Shown here: positions 56,820 through 64,000 of the stretch, piece by piece
How positions within the stretch are numbered: position 1 is the stretch's first letter
Layout: each line of letters opens with the position of its first letter
Source of the DNA: Cyanidium caldarium
Taxonomy: Eukaryota > Rhodophyta > Bangiophyceae > Cyanidiales > Cyanidiaceae
Reading direction: 5' to 3'
Length of the DNA: 64,000 bases
NCBI GenBank assembly: GCA_026184775.1
Contig: JANCYW010000006.1
Span: forward strand, 186,001 to 250,000
Program-made: the position numbers and the translations under genes
The notes under the pieces: generated by a model
The model's database searches: none
Told to the model about the DNA's origin: nothing
What the model saw: the letters and a program-made list of their open reading frames with translations, nothing else

Positions 56820-57146
56820 ACGGAAATGAATGCTGTGCAGATCGGGCGGCGCAGGGGCGGTCACAGCCGGGGCGATCACACACCCCAACGTGCCGGGCAG
56901 CGAGGGATTGCGGGCGACGGGCCCACCAACCGCAGGGGCGTTTCCGCGGCGGCGAACGGCTGCCGCGCAATCTGCGCGTGCGCGACGCGACGATTGGGTG
57001 CCGGTTGGACGCGACTCGCGGTCGTGGAGTCGATTGGGAAAAACTCAAGGCGTCAGGTGGTCGGTGACTGGAGAGGCGATTAGAATTTCTGGGGCAGCAT
57101 CGGCGTGTGCGGGAATATTGGAGGCAGTCAAACACCGCGGCTGTCC
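56820..57146. promoter_or_regulatory. Divergent intergenic region, aminopeptidase / pyridoxal kinase
   Basis: About 327 nt between two divergent starts. No further gene was seen. Confidence 0.35.
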
Positions 57147-58190
57147 ATGTCGCTGGAGAACAAGGACGCCGGCCGGCCGGATCGCCAATCTCCTCCCGCT
57201 ATGGCGACGGACGGCGCGCCAGAACACCTGACCTCGCCGTATCAACCGCGTCAAACACCGCGAGTCATCAGCATCCAATCACACGTGGTGCACGGGTATG
57301 TGGGACAGAAAGCGTGCACCTTTCCGCTGCAGTTGCTAGGGTTTGACGTGGACGCGGTGAACACGGTGCAATTCTCCAACCACACCGCCTATCGACACGT
57401 GTCCGGCCAGCGAGCGACGGCAGAGCACTTACGAGAGTTGCTGTGCGGCGGCCTGGTGCCGAATCAACTACTGCACGGAGTGCAGTACGTGCTGACGGGG
57501 TACATGCGCTCGGACGATTGGGCGGATGCGGTGCTCGAGCTTTTGCAACGCATTCGCGAAGCGAACGCGGAAGATGTGTGCAACCAGGATGGCGCCCATG
57601 CCTCTAAGGAAGCGCCAACGCTGCGGTATGTGTGCGACCCGGTGTTGGGGTATGCCGGACGATTATACGTGCCCGAGGAGATGATCGCGGTGTATCGCGA
57701 CCGCCTCGCGCCGCACGCCTACCTGATCACGCCCAACGCTTTCGAGCTGCAGTGTCTGGCGAACGGCGAGTCGGACGTGGAGCGGGCGTGTGATTGGTTG
57801 CATCGCGAACGCGGCGTGCCGCATATCGTGGTCACCTCGTGTCCGCCACCGCAAATAACCAGCCCGAGCTCGCAGGGCCCTCCAGAGGTGATCCTCTTGT
57901 CGACCGGGACGGCGGAACCGAAGCAGTGGTTTCGACTTCCCCGCCGATTCCCCATGCAATTCACTGGCAGCGGCGACCTGACGGCGGCGCTGCTGCTGGC
58001 GTGGACGCACAGAACCGGCTCGGTGAGCAAGGCAGTGCCAATCGCGATGTCCAGTGTATATCATGTGCTGCGGCGGACCTTTGAATGCGGCCGAGTGGTG
58101 CAGCCGGGCCTCGCTCCGGAGCTGTGCCTCATCGAGTCGCGCGAGGATTTATGTCGACCGGAAATGGTGTGTCAACGGGTGTATATATAG
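57147..58190 (+). CDS. PDXK: Pyridoxal kinase
   Basis: A 347-residue PfkB-like kinase that makes pyridoxal 5'-phosphate. The start of the fold 'VISIQSHVVHGYVGQKACTF' is the family's signature, followed by 'VDAVNTVQFSNHTAY' and 'LTGYMRSDDWADAVLELLQR'. 'VCDPVLGYAGRLYVPEEMI' holds the DPV.G motif near the ATP site, then 'LITPNAFELQCL' and the catalytic 'GSGDLTAALLL' (anion hole and base). The start is uncertain among 57105, 57147 and 57201; I take 57147 because it gives the shortest extension that keeps a full N-terminus. An N-terminal tail of about 35 disordered residues precedes the domain. The TAG stop is 4 nt from the UVSSA-like gene's stop. Confidence 0.92.
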   Translation: MSLENKDAGRPDRQSPPAMATDGAPEHLTSPYQPRQTPRVISIQSHVVHGYVGQKACTFPLQLLGFDVDAVNTVQFSNHTAYRHVSGQRATAEHLRELLCGGLVPNQLLHGVQYVLTGYMRSDDWADAVLELLQRIREANAEDVCNQDGAHASKEAPTLRYVCDPVLGYAGRLYVPEEMIAVYRDRLAPHAYLITPNAFELQCLANGESDVERACDWLHRERGVPHIVVTSCPPPQITSPSSQGPPEVILLSTGTAEPKQWFRLPRRFPMQFTGSGDLTAALLLAWTHRTGSVSKAVPIAMSSVYHVLRRTFECGRVVQPGLAPELCLIESREDLCRPEMVCQRVYI

Positions 58191-58194
58191 GAGG

Positions 58195-59970
58195 CTAGGC
58201 GTGTCGGTCGCGATGACGCGCCCCCCACTCTTCTTCGGTGCGCTGCACGGCAGAGCGCATCGCTCGCCCGTACGCTTCGCGGACAAAGCGCCGCACGCGC
58301 GGATGGCGGCGCGTCTTGGCGGCGGTTTGGGAATAAGAGGCGGGTTGCAGGTCGCGCGGGGCGAAACCGCGCAGCGGATCCTCCTGCCACGATGGAGGCT
58401 CCGGACGGGCCGTGGGCGTTGTTATCGCCGCCTCCGAGGCCTCTAGCGCCTGCAGAATACTCTCGTTCAGGGTGTCGCCCTGCCGGCGCTTCTCCGATAG
58501 GAAAACGCGCACGCGTGCTTTGGACTCGCGGTTGATGCGAGCGGCGTCCACAAAACGCACCGCGCCTGCTCGATCGCCTTCGAGCGGCACGTACGCAGTC
58601 GGTGGTGCTGATGTAGGGGGAGCGTCTGCAGCGACGATGTCTGGCATTCCCCCCGCGGAATCAACAGTAGGATCGCCGTCGCCCGTCTCGGGCGCCTCTA
58701 CAAACTCTACCTCATCGTACGCGTCCGTATCGTTGGCACTCGCGTCTTCAGTGTCTCTGTCGTCCAGTGCCAAACCTGTGTGCGTCGTCGGCCTCCGCGG
58801 ACTCACACCCGCTTTGGCGCTCTCACTACAATCGAGCTGTCGCTTCCACTCGGTTAGCTGAGTGAGCGCGCGCTCGGCCCGCTGCAACCACGCCTCCAAC
58901 TCGTCGCGAGCTCGTTGCGCTCGCGTCAGGTTCACATCTTCCGCGGCCGGAGCGGGCGGGCGGGCATTTTCGACGTTCGCCCAGGCCGCACACACCTCGC
59001 GCAATTCGCGATGCCACCTCCGCACGACGCGGTATCGTCGTTCCAACGCCCGCGCATACTCCCACACTTCCCGCCACATGTCGCGCATCGCCGTCGCGCC
59101 CTCGTTATCATCGTCTCGCAACGCTCCGGCCACCGCATTCGCCTGGATGAGCGCCTGTTCGGCACGTTCCAGCTCGGCGCGATACGCATACGGCGGGGCA
59201 CCTTCAGCGTCCGTGGCGGCCATTTGCATCAGGATCATCTCGGCGCGGGGCAGCAACGACTGCCGCCATGTCTGCAGCTGCCGATAATGTCGCGGTCGCA
59301 ACACCGCTTGCGGATTCGCCGGCACCGCAGCTTGCAGCGACTCGGTCACCAGACGATACGCCGCTTCGAAGGTCGCCTCCTCGGCCGCCAACTGCTCTCT
59401 CCACACACATACCAGCGCTAGCAGGCGGTCGCGCAACGCCTTGGCGGCCATCCGCGGCGGCGGCAGGACGCTCAACGCCACCGCCTCCGACCCGTCCACC
59501 ACCACCGCCTCGATCAGCGTGGGCAGTCGACCGCTCAGCCACGCCAGCATCCGCCGCCGCCTCTCTCCACGCACCACGTCATCGACGTTTCCGTCACGCG
59601 AGCGCGCGTAATACGCCACCAGCCGCGCCAACAGTACTAGCGCGTTGTGCGCCCGCTGCGCTCCGTTCCGACGCCCTCGCCTCCCCCGCGTCCCGCGCTG
59701 CCCCACTCGCTCCGCACACTCCACCTCCACCAACACACAGTCCAGCAACGCTTCACCTACCATCTCCAGCGACGCACTGGAAACCGTGTTGCAGTCGATG
59801 TACGCCTGCAAGCGCGCCAACGCCTCCCGACGCGCCGCGGCACTGCGCGTCTCCACTGCCAGCGGCAGAAACTCCTCTCTCAACAAGATTTCATCCATCG
59901 AGAGTAGATCCGAAGTGCTCCATGCGATGTTGAGTGCCGAAACGTCTCTTTCGTAGCTGTCTCTCCCCAA
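58195..59970 (-). CDS. UVSSA-like candidate for transcription-coupled repair
   Basis: A 591-residue, helix-rich protein. The N-terminal 130 residues are helical with the spacing of a VHS/ENTH-like fold, and 150-380 continue with Arg/Glu helices ('AAKALRDRLLALVCVWREQL' and 'DELEAWLQRAERALTQLTEW'). At 418-427 lies the acidic motif YDEVEFVEAP, which matches the TFIIH p62-binding consensus of UVSSA, XPC and TFIIE-alpha (acidic, then F-V/E-E) and sits at about the same residue as in human UVSSA. The C-terminus is basic and lacks the Cys/His of the UVSSA DUF2043 end. So the family call is a hypothesis based on the motif, order and size. No enzymatic domain is seen. Convergent with PDXK, divergent from ADAT2. 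Confidence 0.45.
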   Translation of the reverse strand: MGRDSYERDVSALNIAWSTSDLLSMDEILLREEFLPLAVETRSAAARREALARLQAYIDCNTVSSASLEMVGEALLDCVLVEVECAERVGQRGTRGRRGRRNGAQRAHNALVLLARLVAYYARSRDGNVDDVVRGERRRRMLAWLSGRLPTLIEAVVVDGSEAVALSVLPPPRMAAKALRDRLLALVCVWREQLAAEEATFEAAYRLVTESLQAAVPANPQAVLRPRHYRQLQTWRQSLLPRAEMILMQMAATDAEGAPPYAYRAELERAEQALIQANAVAGALRDDDNEGATAMRDMWREVWEYARALERRYRVVRRWHRELREVCAAWANVENARPPAPAAEDVNLTRAQRARDELEAWLQRAERALTQLTEWKRQLDCSESAKAGVSPRRPTTHTGLALDDRDTEDASANDTDAYDEVEFVEAPETGDGDPTVDSAGGMPDIVAADAPPTSAPPTAYVPLEGDRAGAVRFVDAARINRESKARVRVFLSEKRRQGDTLNESILQALEASEAAITTPTARPEPPSWQEDPLRGFAPRDLQPASYSQTAAKTRRHPRVRRFVREAYGRAMRSAVQRTEEEWGARHRDRHA

Positions 59971-60171
59971 TTCTACCGTGATTCCCTCCCCAATTCTCGG
60001 TCTGTCCCCCGGGTCACAGACCCGTCAGCCTGAACGCGCTCGCGTGCCCATCGCGCATCGCGGAGCGGTGACGACCGGTGCGGTGTGGATGCGAACATGG
60101 GCCGGTCGTGGTGCGCAGCACTGCCCTGATCACTCATCGAGGACAGGACTGGTGCTTGAGGGTATAGGATT

Positions 60172-61011
60172 ATGTCCGAATTGCTTCCGAAGGCATCGGC
60201 GGTGAATGGTAGTGGTGATGGGGTGATTCTTACCGAGGAAGCGTTGATGAACGGGGTGATGGCGGTGTCCGAGCCAGAGGGCCGCGGAGGCGGCGCGGCG
60301 GGCGAGAGCAGCGTGGAATCCGGAGCGCTATTATCAGACGATAGATTCGACCCGTTGTATATGCGGATGGCGCTGCAGGAGGGGCGACGGGCGATGGAGG
60401 AGCGGGCAGAGGTGCCGGTGGGGTGTTTGTTGGTGCACCGGCGATCGCGAGGCATCGTCGGCCGCGGTGCGAACCGCTGCAACGAACTGCGCAACGCCAC
60501 AAAGCACGCCGAACTGGTGAGTGTGGAAGACGCACAGAGGCGATATCCGAATGGGGTCGAGTTGAAGCGACTGCTGCGCGAGTGCGATGCCTATGTCACC
60601 TGCGAGCCGTGTATCATGTGCACCGCGGCATTGATGCGGCACGGCCTGGGCGGCTGCGTTTACTTCGGGTGCCGCAGCGAGCGATTTGGCGGATGCGGCA
60701 CGGTGCTGAGCGTGTACAATGGCAGCTGCGGCATGCCGCGCGGTGCGCGCCCGTTGCGGGTGAGCGGCGGGCATTTTGCCCAGGAGGCCGTGGAGCTGCT
60801 GCGGCAGTTTTATGAAATGGAGAACATCTTCGCGCCACTGGAGAAGCGCAAAGTGAAGCGACAACGACCGCGTACAACGGCGGTACATGACGGCCCGATT
60901 GTGGATGCCGACGGCCGACGATGGGAGGCGGATGGCGACGACGCGCCTGCCGGAGGGCCGCCGCCGCTACGTAACGGTCACTGCAATGGAGCCACCACGC
61001 AGCATAGGTAG
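60172..61011 (+). CDS. ADAT2: tRNA adenosine deaminase catalytic subunit ADAT2/Tad2
   Basis: A 279-residue cytidine-deaminase-fold protein that, with ADAT3, converts A34 to inosine in tRNA anticodons. The zinc site is complete: HAE at 112-114 with E114 as proton shuttle, and PCIMC with C147 and C150. 'VPVGCLLVHRRS', 'GRGANRCNELRNATKHAELV' and 'YFGCRSERFGGCGTVLS' match the ADAT2/TadA family, and 'LLRQFYEMENIFAP' near the end is the Tad2 C-terminal helix. The N-terminal 55 residues are acidic and disordered; the C-terminal tail (about 225-279) is basic then low-complexity. The first Met is used. Its partner ADAT3 is not in the window. Confidence 0.93.
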   Translation: MSELLPKASAVNGSGDGVILTEEALMNGVMAVSEPEGRGGGAAGESSVESGALLSDDRFDPLYMRMALQEGRRAMEERAEVPVGCLLVHRRSRGIVGRGANRCNELRNATKHAELVSVEDAQRRYPNGVELKRLLRECDAYVTCEPCIMCTAALMRHGLGGCVYFGCRSERFGGCGTVLSVYNGSCGMPRGARPLRVSGGHFAQEAVELLRQFYEMENIFAPLEKRKVKRQRPRTTAVHDGPIVDADGRRWEADGDDAPAGGPPPLRNGHCNGATTQHR

Positions 61012-61346
61012 GGGCTTGGAAACCCCGCGCCTCTGGCACAAAAGGCACAGAGGTTGCGCAGTGCCCTCACGAGCACTGCGGAGGTGCCTCTCTCGCGTTT
61101 TGCGTAAAATGCGCACACGCATCTCTCGGCGACGGCGCGCGCTGGGCGGCCATCGGTTTGGCGATTTTCGACTCGTTTCGACACGACAGCGGTCGGTGCA
61201 GGGTGCGACACCTGGGCAGAAAGGTCATCGGGTCGCGAAAGGAAGTGCCTTTTTGACGCTGGTTCGGTTGACACCAGATCGGACTTGAGGTCTCACCGGC
61301 ATCAGAGTCGCTCTCTGTGCCACGCTGCCGCTCGCCGGCCACATCC
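61012..61346. other. Intergenic, ADAT2 / ARMC8-like
   Basis: About 335 nt between two genes on the same strand. No RNA or other gene was seen. Confidence 0.3.
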
Positions 61347-64000
61347 ATGACGCTCGACTCGGGCAGGGGCAGGGTGCAGGAGCGAGTGGCGCGGGGCGTG
61401 GCTGGGCGCGCCACCGGAGAGGTGCCGCTGGACGTTACTGCGCAGTTGCCGCGTTTGCAGTCGGCGCTGGGGGTGTTGGCGGACGCGCGCGACGATGCTT
61501 ATCAGGTGGCGGCGCTGCGGAATCTGAAGAACGAGCTGGTCGGCAGTGCCGAGCGCAAGTATGCGTTCCTGTTTCTGGGCGGCCTGCCGCACATGGTGCC
61601 TTTTCTACGGGACAGTGGCGAGGGACAGGTGGCCGAGGCGTGTGCGATCATCGGCTCGCTTTGTTGTGAGCACACCGCCGGTGCCGAGGCCGTGCTGGCC
61701 ACCGACGGCGTCTGCACGTCGTTGTTGCGCTTGTGGCGCACCGTGGAGGAGCCGCGAGTGCTGGAAGCGGTGGCACGCTGTTTGAAGCAGGTCTATGCAG
61801 GTGCGCCGGGTCACAGTGTTTGGACGGGCGTCTCGGAGGAGGAAGTGCGCGCTCTGGTGCGTTGCTTGCGTCAGGCACCGCCGACGGTGGCCATCGAATG
61901 CATTGCCCTGGCGGCAGTGTGGGCCAGGCAGCCACCACTGCGAGAAGCGCTCGTGCGCGCCGGCGCCATCACTGCCATCCTGACACGCCAGCGCGGCCCG
62001 CTGCGGGACGGCGACCCATCGGGCGTCCCGCCCGCTCTCACCGCCTCGCCCTTTGCCGCCGTGACGGCATCTGCCGCCGGTGGCAAGTACGGGCGCAGCA
62101 GCTGCACCGAATGGGAAGCGCTGGCGGCGCTGGTGAGCGACAGTCGAGAGGCGGCATGGGAGGCGATGGCGGTGCGCGGTGACCGGCTGCGCGCTCAACT
62201 CCTCGACGAGCTGCACGATCGCCAGCCGGCACGACGATTGCATGCCGCCACGATTTTGGTGTACTTGCACCGATGGCAAGCGCTGACGTTAAGCCCGGAC
62301 GTGCTCATGGTGGTGCTGTCCACTGTCGTGGCGCTGATCCGCGGCAAGGCGTCCGCAGCGGTTCCGCCGGTCGCCGACGGCGGCGGCCGTTCCAAGGCCA
62401 CTGCCTGCCGTCGTTCGGCGCACAGTGTATCGCTAAGCGCGGTGCGCCTCCTCACCCGTGCCATACGCGACCAACCGACTCGACAGAAGGCCGCCTTTGA
62501 GCTGGACGCTTACGGCGCCCTGACCAGCTGGCTGCCGCCAGAGTCTTCCGCCGCCGATACCAAAGTTGCCGCCCACGGGCATCCCGGGGACCGGCCTTGC
62601 AGCGTGTATGCGCAGCGCCAGGCCAAGCGGCTGGCGTGCGTCGATCATCGTCGCAGTTGGGCGCCCAGCGAATGGCGGCACTTCGTGCCGGTGGCCACGG
62701 CGTTGACGCATTTATGTTTGCATCTGGAGGAGGCGCGCCGGCTGCTGGCGGGATCGGGGCTGTTGCCGCGCATCATCGAAGCGCTGTGCGCAGAGCGCGC
62801 CTCCGGTACGGACGTCGAGCGCCGATGGCGACGGCAGCGACGGCAGCCAGTGCGGCATGCGGCGGCGATGCTTGCGCACTGCCTGACGCGCTCCACAGAG
62901 AACCTGAAACACGCTTTGAACGATCCCCAGCTGGTATCGGCACTGCTAGCCACCGTCGGTGATGCGGACGCGTGGCTGTCCACGCGCGTCATCGCCTGTG
63001 CAGCGCTGTGCAATTGCGCGTTGTGGATATCGCCATTGCGTTCCTCGCTTCTGGAAATGCAGGGAGTGGAGCGGTTGAGCGCGCTGTTGGCGGGAGACGG
63101 GTTGGCGTTGAGCCCCGAAGCTATGGATGACGCGGCGATGCACCCGGATCGGTCGGCGCCCCGCTCCAGTATCGATGACGACGTCGGTGACGACGTGCGA
63201 GGCGAGGATGCGCCGGCCGGCTTTCATCAACCACTGGGCCCGGACTCGCTGGTCATTGGGGCGTTGTGGGCGTTGCGCAACCTGGCGTTTGTGGCCACGC
63301 TGGCGGAGAAGAACACCATCCTGTCTCACGTGGGCTGGGCCCGCCTGGTGCGTCTGTATTACGACAGCGAGAGCAAGGTGGTCCAGTGGCAGGCACTGAG
63401 CCTGTTGCGCAATCTGACCGGTGGTCACAACGCCTTTGACGGGAAGGTGTTGTTAGCGGAGCGCGAACCGCTCACCTTGCTGCAGTGGCTGCAGGATGTT
63501 TTGGCGCATGCACCGACGACGGACATGCGCGTGCTGGCGGCGATCTGCGTGGCCAATGTGAGTGTGTGTAGCGGCGCCGAGTGCCAAGATCGACTGGTGC
63601 GCGATGCCGCGTTGATGACCGAGCTGCGGCGAGCGATGCAGTCGTCGGATCCTCGTCTGCGCTTCGTGGCCGCGCACGCCGTAGCCAACTTGACCTGGCA
63701 CGGCCGCGAACCACTGGATGTGGAGGAGGTGGCTGAGGTGAATGCCGAAGCGGACAAGGTGGTAGCGGCGAATACGACGCCGCCAACTGATAAGAATACG
63801 GAGAGGGAGAGTATGGAGGGCGAGGGGAATGGGAGTGTCGTGGCCGTGTCTCCTGCGGATGACTTGCGCGGAACGTGCTCGGACAGGATGCCCGGCGAAC
63901 CGGCAGACACCGAAGCGTACCGCGCCGCGCGACAGCGCTGTGAGCAGTTGGAGGCATTCGGTATCGGCGGACAACTGCGCCACCTGGCCGAGGACGACAC
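61347..64000 (+). CDS. ARM-repeat protein, ARMC8/GID5-like, right-truncated
   Basis: The frame starts at the ATG at 61347 and remains open to the window's end, giving 884 residues so far. It is a string of armadillo repeats: 'LRNLKNELVGSAERK' near the N-terminus (the ARMC8 opening region), many Leu-rich helices, then 'ALWALRNLAFVATLAEKNTI', 'VGWARLVRLYYDSESK' and 'QALSLLRNL', which resemble the C-terminal repeats of ARMC8. A late 'LEAFGIGGQLRHLAED' matches the ARMC8 end. ARMC8 (yeast Gid5/Vid28) is the scaffold that recruits the substrate receptor in the GID/CTLH E3 ubiquitin ligase. Inserted low-complexity acidic stretches occur near 590-620 and 800-850. The 3' end lies outside the window. 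Confidence 0.72.
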   Translation, partial: MTLDSGRGRVQERVARGVAGRATGEVPLDVTAQLPRLQSALGVLADARDDAYQVAALRNLKNELVGSAERKYAFLFLGGLPHMVPFLRDSGEGQVAEACAIIGSLCCEHTAGAEAVLATDGVCTSLLRLWRTVEEPRVLEAVARCLKQVYAGAPGHSVWTGVSEEEVRALVRCLRQAPPTVAIECIALAAVWARQPPLREALVRAGAITAILTRQRGPLRDGDPSGVPPALTASPFAAVTASAAGGKYGRSSCTEWEALAALVSDSREAAWEAMAVRGDRLRAQLLDELHDRQPARRLHAATILVYLHRWQALTLSPDVLMVVLSTVVALIRGKASAAVPPVADGGGRSKATACRRSAHSVSLSAVRLLTRAIRDQPTRQKAAFELDAYGALTSWLPPESSAADTKVAAHGHPGDRPCSVYAQRQAKRLACVDHRRSWAPSEWRHFVPVATALTHLCLHLEEARRLLAGSGLLPRIIEALCAERASGTDVERRWRRQRRQPVRHAAAMLAHCLTRSTENLKHALNDPQLVSALLATVGDADAWLSTRVIACAALCNCALWISPLRSSLLEMQGVERLSALLAGDGLALSPEAMDDAAMHPDRSAPRSSIDDDVGDDVRGEDAPAGFHQPLGPDSLVIGALWALRNLAFVATLAEKNTILSHVGWARLVRLYYDSESKVVQWQALSLLRNLTGGHNAFDGKVLLAEREPLTLLQWLQDVLAHAPTTDMRVLAAICVANVSVCSGAECQDRLVRDAALMTELRRAMQSSDPRLRFVAAHAVANLTWHGREPLDVEEVAEVNAEADKVVAANTTPPTDKNTERESMEGEGNGSVVAVSPADDLRGTCSDRMPGEPADTEAYRAARQRCEQLEAFGIGGQLRHLAEDD

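Overview
The window looks like nuclear DNA of a unicellular, photosynthetic eukaryote with a small, GC-rich, nearly intron-free genome. A red alga of the Cyanidiophyceae (Cyanidioschyzon/Cyanidium type) fits best. The genes are eukaryotic (casein kinase 1, FACT subunit Spt16, eIF3h, eIF5A, Rab2, V-ATPase A, flippase, Hsp110, Rad52, translin-associated factor X). Several point to a plastid (carotenoid oxygenase, DUF1995 protein, RibD, AI-2E-type permease). FtsZ is of the alphaproteobacterial, mitochondrial type, which red algae keep and animals, fungi and land plants have lost. Only one intron could be shown: 351 nt in the V-ATPase A gene, with a GTAAGT donor and a CACTAAC branch site. The lineage is an inference; no database was searched.

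About 39 protein genes fill 64 kb, mostly as alternating divergent and convergent pairs. Gene tails often lie within 20 nt of each other or overlap. RAD52 and TMEM208 share the tetranucleotide CTAG as both of their stop codons, and RibD and a DUF1294 gene overlap by 53 nt. KISH and TAM41 lie on the same strand only 9 nt apart.

Layout. 1-11 kb: left-truncated helical-repeat protein, O-methyltransferase, CK1, Neo1/ATP9-type flippase, Cdc25/ACR2-like phosphatase, a small unknown gene, TAM41 and KISH. 11-19 kb: mitochondrial acyl carrier protein, DUF1995 protein, TrmR-like methyltransferase, TRAX, RAD52, TMEM208/SND2, AI-2E-type permease. 20-31 kb: carotenoid oxygenase, mitochondrial FtsZ divergent from a candidate nuclear-basket nucleoporin, Golgi-type glycosyltransferase, mitochondrial carrier. 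31-44 kb: SPT16, VOC protein, an SSNA1-like gene with an apparent frameshift, CGR1, eIF3h, DUF1294, RibD, eIF5A, a tail-anchored unknown, Rab2. 44-64 kb: GCK-type kinase, organellar TsaD/Qri7, Hsp110 with a strong heat-shock element upstream, V-ATPase A, M1 aminopeptidase, pyridoxal kinase, a UVSSA-like candidate, ADAT2 and a right-truncated ARMC8/GID5-like gene.

The genes are mostly housekeeping and do not form one pathway. Some themes recur: mitochondrial upkeep (TAM41, ACP, FtsZ, Qri7, carrier), membrane traffic (Neo1, Kish, Rab2, SND2, V-ATPase), DNA repair and chromatin (RAD52, SPT16, UVSSA-like) and RNA/translation (ADAT2, TrmR-like, eIF3h, eIF5A, CGR1, TRAX). I saw no mobile elements, viral remnants, CRISPR arrays, rRNA genes or convincing tRNA genes.
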